Source of the DNA: Actinotignum schaalii_C
Lineage (GTDB): Bacteria > Actinomycetota > Actinomycetes > Actinomycetales > Actinomycetaceae
NCBI RefSeq assembly: GCF_034119425.1
Contig: NZ_JAWUEL010000008.1
Span: forward strand, 1 to 64,000
Length of the DNA: 64,000 bases
Direction of reading: 5' to 3'
The translations under genes were made by a program, and so were the position numbers. Below, one piece after another: positions 33,112-42,904 of the stretch (positions are counted from its first letter, which is position 1; each line of letters starts with the position of its first letter). Under the pieces are notes generated by a model. It did no database searches and was not told where the DNA came from. It worked only from the letters and a program-made list of their open reading frames with translations.

Positions 33112-33183
33112 GGGCGATTAGCTCAGTGGTAGAGCGCTTCGTTCACACCGAAGAGGTCACTGGTTCGAACCCAGTATCGCCCA
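33112..33183 (+). tRNA. tRNA-Val (CAC)
   Basis: Acceptor GGGCGAT/ATCGCCC, D arm GCTC-AGTGGTA-GAGC, anticodon stem CTTCG/CGAAG with loop TTCACAC (anticodon CAC), T loop GGTTCGAACCC. CCA is not encoded (ACCG follows). It is transcribed away from the other five tRNAs and toward glgX. Confidence 0.96.
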
Positions 33184-33235
33184 CCGTTTCACTAGATTTT
33201 CAGTATATTCCCACTTTCGTATGAGATACTCAGGT

Positions 33236-35398
33236 ATGAGAATTTGGCCTGGACACCCGTATCCGCTGGGCGCTACTTTCGACGGCACCGGCACGAATTT
33301 CGCGATCTACTCCTCCGTGGCTGAGAAAATCGAGCTCTGCCTGCTTGACGATAACAATAAGGAAACCCGTGTGGAACTGCGGGAAGTCGATGCCAATGTT
33401 TGGCACTGTTACCTCACCTCGATTCGACCCGGGCAGCGCTACGGATATCGCGTGCACGGCCCCTACGATCCGGCCCACGGTCTGCGCTGCGATCCTTCCA
33501 AATTCCTTCTAGATCCGTACGCCAAAGCGATCGAAGGTAATATCACGAATGCCCAGGAAGTCTTTTCCTATGATTTCAACGATCCTTCGCAACCATGCAC
33601 CTTGGATTCGCTGGGCCACGTACCGGTCTCCGTGGTCATCAGTCCCTATTTCGATTGGGGTTATGACCGCCCACCCAAGCATGAATATAACGAGACCATT
33701 ATTTATGAAACGCACGTGAAGGGCTTCACCCAGCGCCACCCGGATGTTCCCGAAGAATTGCGCGGTACCTACCAGGGCCTGACCCACCCACCCGTTCTCG
33801 ACTACTTCACCTCGCTGGGGGTGACAGCTATTGAGCTTATGCCGGTGCACCAATTTATCAATGACACCTCGCTCCAGGATCGAGGGCTGAGCAATTACTG
33901 GGGTTACAACACCATCGGCTTCTTTGCACCCCATGATGGCTACGCCACCAGGTCGCGCGGGGAGCAGGTCGATGAGTTTAAGGCCATGGTCAAAGCTTTT
34001 CACGAAGCTGATATTGAGGTCATCCTTGACGTGGTCTACAACCACACCGCGGAAGGGAACCACATGGGCCCCACCCTATCCTTCAAAGGTATCGATAACC
34101 GGTCCTACTACCGCCTGGTTCCCGATGACCCACGGCACTATTTCGATACCACCGGGACCGGGAACTCCCTGAATATGACCTCCCCGCACACCCTCCAACT
34201 GATTATGGATTCACTGCGGTACTGGGTGACGGAGATGCACGTGGATGGTTTCCGTTTCGATTTAGCCTCCACTCTGGCCCGGGAACTTCACGCGGTAGAT
34301 AAGCTCTCCTCCTTCTTTGACATCATCCAGCAGGATCCCATCATTTCCCAGGTCAAACTCATTGCCGAACCCTGGGATGTGGGCGAAGGTGGCTACCAGG
34401 TAGGAGGCTTCCCCCCGCTATGGACAGAATGGAACGGCAAATACCGTGATACCGTGCGTGATTTCTGGCGCGGGGAACCCGCTGCCCTTCCGGAATTCGC
34501 CTCGCGCCTGACGGGCAGCGCAGACCTGTACGAATCCTCCGGGCGCCGCCCCTTTGCCTCCATTAATTTCGTGACCGCGCACGATGGTTTCACCATGCGC
34601 GATCTAGTTTCCTATAACGAGAAACACAACGAAGCCAACGGTGAGAACAACGCGGATGGAGAATCTAATAATCGCTCCTGGAATTGCGGGGAAGAAGGCC
34701 CCACGGACAATCCCGATATTCTCGATCTGCGCGAACGCCAAATCCGTAATTTCATCTCCACCCTGCTACTTTCTCAAGGCGTGCCAATGATTTCCCACGG
34801 TGATGAAATTGGGCGCACCCAGGGCGGTAATAACAACACCTACTGCCAGGACAATGAGATCGCCTGGGTGGATTGGGATCTCGATGACCGCCAGATGGAT
34901 ATTTTACAATTCACGCGGGCAGCGATTGCTTTCCGCAAGAACCACCCGGTCTTCCGGCGCCGGCGTTTCGTTTCCGGTTTCGATCCTGTTTGTGAAGGAT
35001 GTCTGCCGGAAATCGAATGGTTCCGCCCCGATTCCAGCCAGATGGAAGATTCCGATTGGGATTCCGGTTTCGCGCGTGCCCTGATGGTTTTCCTCAACGG
35101 CGCTGGCATCCGCGAACCTGATGAGCGCGGGAACCCAATTATTGATGATGATGTCCTCCTCATGTTCAATGCGGGCGACGACGAAGTTGAGTTCGCAATC
35201 CCCGGCGGCGACTACGCCCGCGAATGGACAGAGGTGGTTAATACCGCGGCGGAGGTGAATCCCCAGCTGATTTTCGCTTCCGGGGATACCACCAGTCTGA
35301 TCGGGCGCTCGATGCGCGTTTTCGTGCATGAGCCCTCCGAAGAAGATATCGATGATGCCCTGGCCGGTGCTCAGAAAACTACGCCGACCGTGCGCTAA
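33236..35398 (+). CDS. glgX: glycogen debranching enzyme
   Basis: GH13 isoamylase-type enzyme that cuts alpha-1,6 branches of glycogen and releases linear malto-oligosaccharides. The 720 residues begin with the classic M-R-I-W-P-G-x-P-Y-P-L-G. The carbohydrate-binding N-terminal domain is followed by GH13 motifs D-V-V-Y-N-H-T, D-G-F-R-F-D-L-A (nucleophile Asp), I-A-E-P-W-D (acid Glu) and V-T-A-H-D-G (transition-state Asp). A second ATG at 33221 is possible, but the one at 33236 gives the family start. Immediately upstream of treY-treZ, so it should feed chains to TreY (the TreX role). Confidence 0.95.
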   Translation: MRIWPGHPYPLGATFDGTGTNFAIYSSVAEKIELCLLDDNNKETRVELREVDANVWHCYLTSIRPGQRYGYRVHGPYDPAHGLRCDPSKFLLDPYAKAIEGNITNAQEVFSYDFNDPSQPCTLDSLGHVPVSVVISPYFDWGYDRPPKHEYNETIIYETHVKGFTQRHPDVPEELRGTYQGLTHPPVLDYFTSLGVTAIELMPVHQFINDTSLQDRGLSNYWGYNTIGFFAPHDGYATRSRGEQVDEFKAMVKAFHEADIEVILDVVYNHTAEGNHMGPTLSFKGIDNRSYYRLVPDDPRHYFDTTGTGNSLNMTSPHTLQLIMDSLRYWVTEMHVDGFRFDLASTLARELHAVDKLSSFFDIIQQDPIISQVKLIAEPWDVGEGGYQVGGFPPLWTEWNGKYRDTVRDFWRGEPAALPEFASRLTGSADLYESSGRRPFASINFVTAHDGFTMRDLVSYNEKHNEANGENNADGESNNRSWNCGEEGPTDNPDILDLRERQIRNFISTLLLSQGVPMISHGDEIGRTQGGNNNTYCQDNEIAWVDWDLDDRQMDILQFTRAAIAFRKNHPVFRRRRFVSGFDPVCEGCLPEIEWFRPDSSQMEDSDWDSGFARALMVFLNGAGIREPDERGNPIIDDDVLLMFNAGDDEVEFAIPGGDYAREWTEVVNTAAEVNPQLIFASGDTTSLIGRSMRVFVHEPSEEDIDDALAGAQKTTPTVR

Positions 35399-35408
35399 GC
35401 TCGAAAGT

Positions 35409-38024
35409 ATGACCGCAATCACTGATACCTCCAGTATTCCAGCTCTACGTTCCCACGTACCCGGCGCCGGGCAGCGCCAACCCGTGTCCACGTATCGACT
35501 GCAACTCGGTCCCCATTTCACCTTCGCGGATGCCACCGCCCTGCTCCCCTACCTCGTGCAGCTCGGGATTACCGATGTGTACTGCTCCCCCATCCTCCAG
35601 GCAGCCCCGGGATCCACGCACGGCTATGACGTAGTTGATCACACCCGGATTTCCGAGCCGATGGGTGGGCGGGACGGTTTTGAGGCTTTTGCGAATGCGG
35701 CGCACGCTGCTGGCCTCGGCATCATCGTTGATGTGGTTCCCAACCATATGGCGATGCCCACCCCGCTCTACCTCAATCGAGCCATGTGGTCCCTGCTGCG
35801 CGACGGGCCCGAGTCGCCCTACGCTTCCTGGTTCGATATTGACGTGGAGTCCAGCGACGATGGGATCCTCATCCCGGTGCTGGGCGAACGCGTGGGTACG
35901 GCGCTGGCCCGGGAGGCAATTGCGCTCGATCACGTCGTCGTACCAGGTTATGAGGACGACGGCGAAGTTCCGGTACTGCGCTACTATGACCACATTTTCC
36001 CGGTCCGGAAAGGCACCGAATTTCTACCGCTGGCAGAACTGCTGCTACGCCAGCACTATCGGCTCGCCTATTGGCGAGTAGCTGAAGAAGAACTTAATTA
36101 CCGACGATTTTTTGATGTGGATACCCTCGCGGGGATTCGGGTAGAGGATCCCGAGGTATTTCACGCCTCCCACGCGCTGCTGCTGGAGCTCTTCCACGCC
36201 GGTTTTATTGATGCATTCCGTATCGATCATCCCGATGGGCTCGCCGATCCGCGCCAGTATATGGAGCGCCTGTACGAGGCAACCGGCGGGGCGTGGATCG
36301 TAGCGGAGAAAATCCTAGAAGGTAATGAGAAACTCCCCTCGGATTGGAAATGCGCGGGGTGCACCGGGTACGAAACATCCTGGCGCATTGGAGCACTGCT
36401 AACAGACCCGGAGGGAGTGCGCTCCCTCACCGCGAATTTCGTGCATCTTTCCCATACCACCGAGCCGTATCCGGTTCTGGAGCGCGAGGCGAAACATCAG
36501 ATTATGCATTCTTCTCTCCAGGCGGAAGTAGAACGGATGGCGCGACTCATGGCGGAAGTATGCCACGACGACCTGCGCCTGCGCGATCATTCCCAACGCT
36601 CCTTGCACGATGCTGTTTCCGCGCTCGTCATCTGCATGGACCGCTACCGAGCGTATGTGGTTCCCGGCGAAAAACCGCATGCCAGTGCCGAAGCTGCACT
36701 CCTCGAAGCCGCGGAACGCGCCCGGGGACTACTTTCCGAGGATCGCTGCGAAACCCTGGATGTTGTGGTGGATATTTTGCTCGGGCGAGAAATTGGCTCG
36801 GCCGCAAAACGCCACGACGCCTCCCGGAATGAGGCAATTATCCGTTTCCAGCAGGTATGCGGAGCGGTCATGGCCAAAGGTGTGGAGGACACCGCTTTTT
36901 ATCGCTATACCGCGCTCACCTCGGCAACGGAGGTGGGATCCGATCCGCGGCGTGCATCGATCACCCCTGATGAACTGCATACCTGGACCCGGCAGATGAT
37001 GGCCGATTGGCCTGCGATGATGACCACGCTCACCACCCATGACACCAAACGGGGAGAAGATACTCGCGCCGCTATTGCCACCCTGGCGGACTACCCCACC
37101 GAATGGATTGAGCTTCTCAAAGGGCTACGTGAACGGCACGCCACCTCCCGCCCGGCTGAGCTCGATGGCCAGATCGAAAATCTCATGTGGCAAACAATTA
37201 TCGGAACGTGGACGGATAACGGACCGATCGAAGCTGATCGCCTCATTGATTACCTGCGCAAGGCCGCCCGGGAACAAAAAACTTGGACCACCTGGACGGA
37301 GCCGAATGAAGCATTGGAAACCGGACTTTTTACCTATGCTCGTTCGGTGATTTCCACCCCGGAATCGGTGGCTGAGCTCACGGCCTGGTGGGAGCATACC
37401 CGGCCGGCGCGCCGCGCACGTATCCTCGCCGCGAAGGTGCTGGCTCTCACCCTTATCGGGGTGCCCGATACCTATCAGGGAGAGGAAATTACCCGGAATT
37501 TGCTAGTCGATCCTGATAACCGCCGCCCGGTCAATTACCAGCGCCTTGTCGATATTCTCGACCACCTAGATGCCGCGGAGGCGCTACCCGCGCAAGCGAG
37601 CGTCGATGAAGAGAAAATGTGGGTGACCTCGCGCCTCTTACGCCTGCGTCGCGACCGCCCTGATACTTTCGTTTCACTGCGTTCAGGTTACGAGCCGCTA
37701 GCTGCTACCACCGGGAATATTTTTGCATTTACCCGCACTCTGGACGGAGAGCCGGATGTTATTGTGCTGGTCTCGCGTCTCGCGCACCGCCAGGAACTGG
37801 CCGGCGGCTGGGGCGATGCGCATATCGTCCTCCCGCCCGGCCGTTGGCGCAATGTTCTGGCGGACGGCGAGCTCGAGGGGCCTCAGCTCTTCGTCCGGGA
37901 TGCCTGCGCAAGCCTGCCGGTGGCGGTCTATGCCCGCTGCGAAGCCGAAATTCCGCGCGAAACTGGATCCGGACACCGCACCGAAGCGCATCCCGAAGCC
38001 GGCACCGAAAGGAGCGGCGATTAA
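35409..38024 (+). CDS. treY: malto-oligosyltrehalose synthase
   Basis: Isomerises the reducing-end linkage of malto-oligosaccharides to alpha-1,1, giving malto-oligosyl trehalose. It is a GH13 enzyme of 871 residues, starting with S-T-Y-R-L-Q-L and G-S-T-H-G-Y-D-V, both typical of TreY. The G-F-I-D-A-F-R-I-D-H-P-D-G-L-A-D-P stretch carries the nucleophile, and the late part has G-V-P-D-T-Y-Q-G-E-E. The ATG at 35409 is 7 nt after TAAGCT, which also contains the glgX stop, so a leaderless internal promoter is possible. The stop overlaps treZ by one base. Confidence 0.95.
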   Translation: MTAITDTSSIPALRSHVPGAGQRQPVSTYRLQLGPHFTFADATALLPYLVQLGITDVYCSPILQAAPGSTHGYDVVDHTRISEPMGGRDGFEAFANAAHAAGLGIIVDVVPNHMAMPTPLYLNRAMWSLLRDGPESPYASWFDIDVESSDDGILIPVLGERVGTALAREAIALDHVVVPGYEDDGEVPVLRYYDHIFPVRKGTEFLPLAELLLRQHYRLAYWRVAEEELNYRRFFDVDTLAGIRVEDPEVFHASHALLLELFHAGFIDAFRIDHPDGLADPRQYMERLYEATGGAWIVAEKILEGNEKLPSDWKCAGCTGYETSWRIGALLTDPEGVRSLTANFVHLSHTTEPYPVLEREAKHQIMHSSLQAEVERMARLMAEVCHDDLRLRDHSQRSLHDAVSALVICMDRYRAYVVPGEKPHASAEAALLEAAERARGLLSEDRCETLDVVVDILLGREIGSAAKRHDASRNEAIIRFQQVCGAVMAKGVEDTAFYRYTALTSATEVGSDPRRASITPDELHTWTRQMMADWPAMMTTLTTHDTKRGEDTRAAIATLADYPTEWIELLKGLRERHATSRPAELDGQIENLMWQTIIGTWTDNGPIEADRLIDYLRKAAREQKTWTTWTEPNEALETGLFTYARSVISTPESVAELTAWWEHTRPARRARILAAKVLALTLIGVPDTYQGEEITRNLLVDPDNRRPVNYQRLVDILDHLDAAEALPAQASVDEEKMWVTSRLLRLRRDRPDTFVSLRSGYEPLAATTGNIFAFTRTLDGEPDVIVLVSRLAHRQELAGGWGDAHIVLPPGRWRNVLADGELEGPQLFVRDACASLPVAVYARCEAEIPRETGSGHRTEAHPEAGTERSGD

Positions 38025-39871
38025 TGGAACCGCTGAGCGTGTGGGCACCGGGACGCGCGAGCGTTGATGCCCTCGTGGACGGGGAACGCCTCCCCTTCCG
38101 ACCGGTCACAGCCTCAGATATGACGGCAGCTCGCTCTGGGCGCGACGGCGCTGCTCTAGCTAGCGGACCGGGATGGTGGATTCTCGATACCGCCCTCCCC
38201 GCCGGCACCCGCTACCGCATCAGTCTGGATGGCGGAACGGGGCTGCCTGATCCGCGTACCCGGCGCCAACCCGAAGGAGTCATGGGTCCCTCCGAAACTG
38301 TTGATCTCGACGCTTTCGAATTTTCGCCCTTCCCCGGGATTGATCCGCTCGGCAAAGTGTTTTACGAACTGCATATCGGCACCTTCACCCCGGAAGGGAC
38401 TTTTGAGGCAGCGGCGCGAAAATTCGGGTACCTGCGCGACCTCGGGGTGGATATCGTCGAGGTCATGCCGATTTGCCCGGTGCCCGGCACCCGCAATTGG
38501 GGCTATGACGGCGTGGATATCTATGCGGTCACCGAAAATTACGGCGGCCCGGCGGGTTTCGCACGTTTCGTAGAGACCGCGCACCGCGCCGGACTGGCGG
38601 TGTGCCTGGATGTGGTCTACAACCATTTCGGACCGGACGGGAATTTCCTGGCGGAGTTCGGCCCCTACACCACGGATCGCTATTCTTCCGTGTGGGGCCC
38701 GGGCGTGAACGTGGACGGCCCGGATTCCGGCCCGGTGCGGCGTTATTTTATCGACAATATGCTCCAGTGGGCCCGTGACTACCACGTGGATATTTTTAGG
38801 CTTGACGCCGTCCACGCGATCCGGGACCGTTCCGATCACCACATCCTCGCAGAATTATCCGACGCCGCCGCGGCTTTCGCCGCGGAGAGTGGGCGGCATA
38901 TCGCGCTCGTGGCAGAATCGGACCTCAATGATGTGAGGATGCTGCGCCCCACCCGTGAGGGTGGCTACGGTATGGATATGCAATGGGCTGATGATATCCA
39001 CCATGCCCTACATACCTATGCAACCGGGGAAAATTTCGCCTATTACGGGGATTTTGCGTTACCCGGAGCCCTGGAGAAGGCCATGCGCCGCGTCTTCGTG
39101 CACGACGGTAATTTCTCTACGTTCCGGAATCAGAATTGGGGTTCTCCGGTGCCCGATGCGCTTGATTCGCGCCGTTTCCTTGTCTATACCGAAAATCACG
39201 ACCAGGTGGGTAACCGCGCACTGGGAGACCGCCGCTCCCATACCCTGAGCGCCGAACGCGCCCTCGTCGCCGACGCGCTCATGCTGCTCTCCCCCTTTAC
39301 GCCCCTCCTCTTTATGGGCCAGGAGTGGAGTACTTCCACACCTTTCCAATTCTTCACCGATCACACTCCGGAGCTGGGAGAACGTGTGGACGCGGGGCGG
39401 ATTGCGGAATTTCGCGACTGGGATTGGGGTGAACACGCCGGTAAAATTCCCCCGCCCCAGGCGCTTTCCACTTTCACCCAATCGCACCTGAACTGGGCAG
39501 AATTAGAAGAACCTTCCCATGCTCGTTATCTCGAAGTGACCCGGGAGCTAGTGCGGCTGCGGCGTGAGCACCCAGATTTTGCTTCCCCGCAGCGAGAAGA
39601 TTCAGAGATTGTACGCTTGGGCACTGCGGGTTATTACCGGCGCGGAGCGAGCTTCGTGGTTTTCCATGTAGGGGCAGCGACCTCCCCGCTCCCCGGCGAA
39701 ACACCGGCCCGCACGCCGGCCACGGAAACCGCGCTTCCTACCCGGGTGCAGCTACCACCCGAGGCAGGGCAGCTGCATACGCTCCTCATCTGGGGCAGCG
39801 TTACCGTGGCCGAATCCTACGTTGATTTTTCCGGTCCTGGCTTCGCGGTTCTCAGCCCCCACAATACCTAG
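38024..39871 (+). CDS. treZ: malto-oligosyltrehalose trehalohydrolase
   Basis: Releases free trehalose from the TreY product. The 615-residue GH13 enzyme begins with an early-set domain (S-V-W-A-P-G-R-A), then Y-E-L-H-I-G-T-F-T-P-E-G-T, the D-V-V-Y-N-H-F-G-P-D-G-N motif, the F-R-L-D-A-V-H nucleophile segment, the V-A-E-S-D-L-N-D acid segment and E-N-H-D-Q-V-G-N-R. The start ATG overlaps the treY stop (TAATG) and has GGAG upstream. With glgX and treY it completes the glycogen-to-trehalose route for osmotic and stress protection. Confidence 0.95.
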   Translation: MEPLSVWAPGRASVDALVDGERLPFRPVTASDMTAARSGRDGAALASGPGWWILDTALPAGTRYRISLDGGTGLPDPRTRRQPEGVMGPSETVDLDAFEFSPFPGIDPLGKVFYELHIGTFTPEGTFEAAARKFGYLRDLGVDIVEVMPICPVPGTRNWGYDGVDIYAVTENYGGPAGFARFVETAHRAGLAVCLDVVYNHFGPDGNFLAEFGPYTTDRYSSVWGPGVNVDGPDSGPVRRYFIDNMLQWARDYHVDIFRLDAVHAIRDRSDHHILAELSDAAAAFAAESGRHIALVAESDLNDVRMLRPTREGGYGMDMQWADDIHHALHTYATGENFAYYGDFALPGALEKAMRRVFVHDGNFSTFRNQNWGSPVPDALDSRRFLVYTENHDQVGNRALGDRRSHTLSAERALVADALMLLSPFTPLLFMGQEWSTSTPFQFFTDHTPELGERVDAGRIAEFRDWDWGEHAGKIPPPQALSTFTQSHLNWAELEEPSHARYLEVTRELVRLRREHPDFASPQREDSEIVRLGTAGYYRRGASFVVFHVGAATSPLPGETPARTPATETALPTRVQLPPEAGQLHTLLIWGSVTVAESYVDFSGPGFAVLSPHNT

Positions 39872-39905
39872 GCCCGAGACGCGACTCGCGCTGAGGAAGC
39901 TTTGC

Positions 39906-40949
39906 CTACCTGCTGCGCCCCAGACGTTCGCGCGCGGCACGCACCGTGCGCGCGACGGCGCGCTTCGCGTGCAGGGCGAACTTGAGCGCCCGGTAGTAGC
40001 GCGGACGCAGCGGAACATCCCAGGCCCCGGCCACCTCGGTGAAATCCGGGGCAAATTTTTGTTTGTATCCGGTCACGCCTTCCAGTTGCGGGGCGCGCTC
40101 CGAATGTACTCCCATAAGATCATAAGATTTCCGCCCGGTTTCGCGCAGCCACGTCATCGTATGCATATCCATGAACATAGAAGCGTGGCGCTGGCGTGCC
40201 TCCGCATTGGTCGCCCCGTAATAGGCCTCCCCGAGATCATCGGTGGCGAGCACAATCTGCCAAGCTAGTGCCCGCCCCTCCGCGCGCGCCACGAATAACC
40301 GGGCGTTATCCGGGCCCAGAGATTCCAGCATCGTCACGTACTGGCTCATCGGTGCCGCCCCGAAATCATCACGGGTAGCAGTTTCGGTGAGGATGGCGTA
40401 CAGCTCCGGGAATACTTCCCGGGCCCGCTCCGTTTCGTCACAAAATTCCAGGCCTTCCGCCTCGGCTTTACGTGCCTGACGGCGTCCCGACTTGGAGAAA
40501 CTCGCCCGGATCTCCGCATCCGGGCGTGCGACGTCGACCACCACGGTGCGATCATAGGTAACCGTCTGCAGTAATTCGTGCAGATCCGGAGCCCGGTGCC
40601 AGGCGTGAATCCTCATAAAAGCGAGACCGCGGTCCGCGCGCCGCACCAGCTGCGCCAGCGCGGTCCGAAACTCCAGTTCTTCGCCGGCCGTGGGCCGTTC
40701 CCCCAACCACACCGGGCCTTTTTTCGCCCACAGGTAAGTAAAACCGCGCCCTTCCATCCGGGTGAGAGAAATAAGGGCACGCGGCTGGCCGGCGCTATCA
40801 CGCCACAGGAAACGCCCGAAAGGTGCGTGACCGGGAAGTGCATCCTCATAGCGATCCCAGGCGGGTAGCTGCTCAAGGGGCAATCCGTGGCCCGCGGCCA
40901 GGTCCAGGTAGGTGGTGTCATCGATCCGCGACAGCGAGAGTGTAGACAT
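39906..40949 (-). CDS. FemABX-type peptidoglycan bridge transferase
   Basis: Probable aminoacyl-tRNA-dependent transferase that adds amino acids to the peptidoglycan cross-bridge on lipid II. The 347 residues contain two GNAT-like halves. The FemABX-like segment S-F-S-K-S-G-R-R-Q-A-R-K-A sits near residues 150-162, followed by F-x-x-L-Y-x-x-x-x-E-T-A-T-R-D. The second half has Y-Y-G-A-T-N and K-S-Y-D-L-M-G-V-H-S-E-R-A-P-Q-L-E-G-V, then Y-K-Q-K-F-A, the usual FemABX end. The tail is very basic. Convergent with treZ, divergent from the DUF3000 gene. The amino acid added cannot be deduced. Confidence 0.87.
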   Translation of the reverse strand: MSTLSLSRIDDTTYLDLAAGHGLPLEQLPAWDRYEDALPGHAPFGRFLWRDSAGQPRALISLTRMEGRGFTYLWAKKGPVWLGERPTAGEELEFRTALAQLVRRADRGLAFMRIHAWHRAPDLHELLQTVTYDRTVVVDVARPDAEIRASFSKSGRRQARKAEAEGLEFCDETERAREVFPELYAILTETATRDDFGAAPMSQYVTMLESLGPDNARLFVARAEGRALAWQIVLATDDLGEAYYGATNAEARQRHASMFMDMHTMTWLRETGRKSYDLMGVHSERAPQLEGVTGYKQKFAPDFTEVAGAWDVPLRPRYYRALKFALHAKRAVARTVRAARERLGRSR

Positions 40950-41015
40950 GCCGCCATCCTACCCGCGCGGCGCGCCTGGCTAAAACCCATGCACCGGCGC
41001 ATTACGGTAACTAAC

Positions 41016-41582
41016 GTGTCTCAGATTCATGCACCCGAGGACTTCCTCACCGCGCTCGATAGCCTGCGCGGGCACGAGTTTCGTCCCGAGCTGCACATCG
41101 TGCAGATACCGCCGCCCAAGCGTATAGCCCCGTGGGCCGTTGCGCTTCAAGCTGAGATTAACGATTCGACAGCGATGGAACCGGATAACTACCGCGGAGG
41201 AGCCCGCTTCGTGGTGCTTCATGACCCGGCCGGCCAGGAGGCCTGGCACGGAACTTTCCGGATCGTATGCCATATGGGGGCGCCGATGGATGCGGCCATG
41301 GCCGGCGATCCGCTGCTCGGCGAAGTAGCCTGGGCGTGGTTGGCCGATACTTTGGATGCGCACGGAGCTGACTACCACCACCTGGTCGGCACCGTGACCC
41401 GCATGTACAACGAAACCTTCGGCGGGCTGGAACTCTCCTCCTCCCTGACCGAAGTGGAATTACGGGCCTCCTGGACGCCGAACAGCCCCGATCTTTATCA
41501 CCACGTGCGCGCCTGGGCAGATTTTATTGCGCTGGCCTGCGGCCTAGCTCCGGAAGGAACGACGGCGCTGCCAGCTCGCTAG
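41016..41582 (+). CDS. DUF3000 family protein
   Basis: A 188-residue actinobacteria-specific protein of unknown function. The family pattern is visible: F-L-T-A-L-D-S-L-R near the start, E-I-P-P-P-like Q-I-P-P-P-K-R-I-A-P-W, then G-R-F-V-V-L-H-D-P-like A-R-F-V-V-L-H-D-P and a C-terminal A-S-W-T-P. In other actinobacteria this gene stands directly before ribonuclease D, as here. I take GTG at 41016; ATG at 40989 is an alternative 9 codons earlier. Neither start has a good ribosome binding site. Confidence 0.82.
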   Translation: MSQIHAPEDFLTALDSLRGHEFRPELHIVQIPPPKRIAPWAVALQAEINDSTAMEPDNYRGGARFVVLHDPAGQEAWHGTFRIVCHMGAPMDAAMAGDPLLGEVAWAWLADTLDAHGADYHHLVGTVTRMYNETFGGLELSSSLTEVELRASWTPNSPDLYHHVRAWADFIALACGLAPEGTTALPAR

Positions 41583-41686
41583 GTGCGATCCCGCTAGGAG
41601 GTGGCACTCCTGCGCGTGGCAACCCCGCGCCTGCGCAGTCCCGCTAGTATTAACCGCGATCCCTAGTCTGATGCAGTTGTGAGGTT

Positions 41687-42904
41687 ATGACGTCTTCTTC
41701 TATTCGCTGGAGCGAAGATCCCACCCGGGTCCATGTGGATACCCCGCGTGAAGGTATCCCCCCGCTCACCACCGGTTCCGCCTATCGCCCCGCACTTGCA
41801 CGGTTGCGGCGCGGCAGCGGCCCCGTCGCGGTAGATGTGGAACGCGCCATGGGAATCCGTTATTCTGCCCGGGCCTACCTGATTCAACTGCGCCGCGAGG
41901 GCTCGGGAACACTGCTATGCGATCCGGTAGGAAATGAGGAGTACTACCCGGAGCTGGCCGCGATTCTTGGCGATGCCGTGTGGATTTTGCACGCTGCCGA
42001 TCAGGATTTGCCCTCCCTGGCAGACCTGGGTTTACGGCCGGGACCGGGCAAACTTTTTGATACCGAAGTAGCCGCGTTGCTCTTGGGTGATGAACGTATT
42101 TCCCTCCAGGCTCAGCTCGCGGAAAATCTAGGATTGCTCCTCGCCAAAGAACATTCGCAAGCGGATTGGTCAGAGCGCCCGCTCGCCGATGAGCTGCGTT
42201 CTTATGCCGCGCTCGACGTGGAATTGCTCGCTCCCCTGCGCCACGTGCAACTCGAGCGCCTGGAGCGGGCCGGGCGCCTGGAATGGGCGGCCCAAGAATT
42301 TGAAGAGATCCGCACCCGGCCTCCCAAAGCAGCTCCCGCAGAACCGTGGCGGCGCGCCACCCACCGCCAGGATTTTTCTTCCCGGCGCGATCTCGCCCTG
42401 GTGCGGGCCCTGTGGCAGGCCCGGGATCGCATCGCCCAGACCACAGATACCGCCCCGGATCTGGTACTTTCCCGCGCCGATATCGCGGCCCTGGCACGGC
42501 GTCGCCCGCGCTCCCTGGCTGATGTGCGTACCTCCAGGCCGTTGCGTACCTGCGGGAAACAGTATTTGGCTCCGGCCTTGTGGCAGGCGGTGGCCCAGGC
42601 CTGGGCACTGCCGAGCGCTGAACTTCCCGAACTCGCCCCGGCCCGCCCCTCCCGACGCGCCGAACGCGGAATCCCGCACCTACTTGACCACGTGCGCAGC
42701 GCGGTTCAGGAACGCGCAGCGGAGCTGGGAATCCGCCACGATGTACTCCTCAAACCTGCCGTGCAGCGTGAGCTGGCGCGTCTGTTGCGCCGCCGGGTAG
42801 CGCATACCGCCCCCGCCATTGGTGATGCGCTGGCCGAGCTGGGGGCACGCCCCTGGCAGGTGGAGAATACCGCGGCCTGGATTGCCGCAGCGGTGCGCTC
42901 TTAG
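41687..42904 (+). CDS. rnd: ribonuclease D-type 3'-5' exoribonuclease
   Basis: Exoribonuclease of the DEDD superfamily likely trimming stable RNA 3' ends. The 405 residues carry the first acidic motif as V-D-V-E-R-A (actinobacterial form), then H-A-A-D-Q-D for the second and Y-A-A-L-D-V-E for the third. A C-terminal HRDC-type helical domain follows (R-D-L-A-L-V-R-A-L-W-Q-A-R-D). An actinobacterial variant of RNase D, often found behind DUF3000 as here. Its stop overlaps the convergent methyltransferase end by 4 bp. Confidence 0.9.
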   Translation: MTSSSIRWSEDPTRVHVDTPREGIPPLTTGSAYRPALARLRRGSGPVAVDVERAMGIRYSARAYLIQLRREGSGTLLCDPVGNEEYYPELAAILGDAVWILHAADQDLPSLADLGLRPGPGKLFDTEVAALLLGDERISLQAQLAENLGLLLAKEHSQADWSERPLADELRSYAALDVELLAPLRHVQLERLERAGRLEWAAQEFEEIRTRPPKAAPAEPWRRATHRQDFSSRRDLALVRALWQARDRIAQTTDTAPDLVLSRADIAALARRRPRSLADVRTSRPLRTCGKQYLAPALWQAVAQAWALPSAELPELAPARPSRRAERGIPHLLDHVRSAVQERAAELGIRHDVLLKPAVQRELARLLRRRVAHTAPAIGDALAELGARPWQVENTAAWIAAAVRS

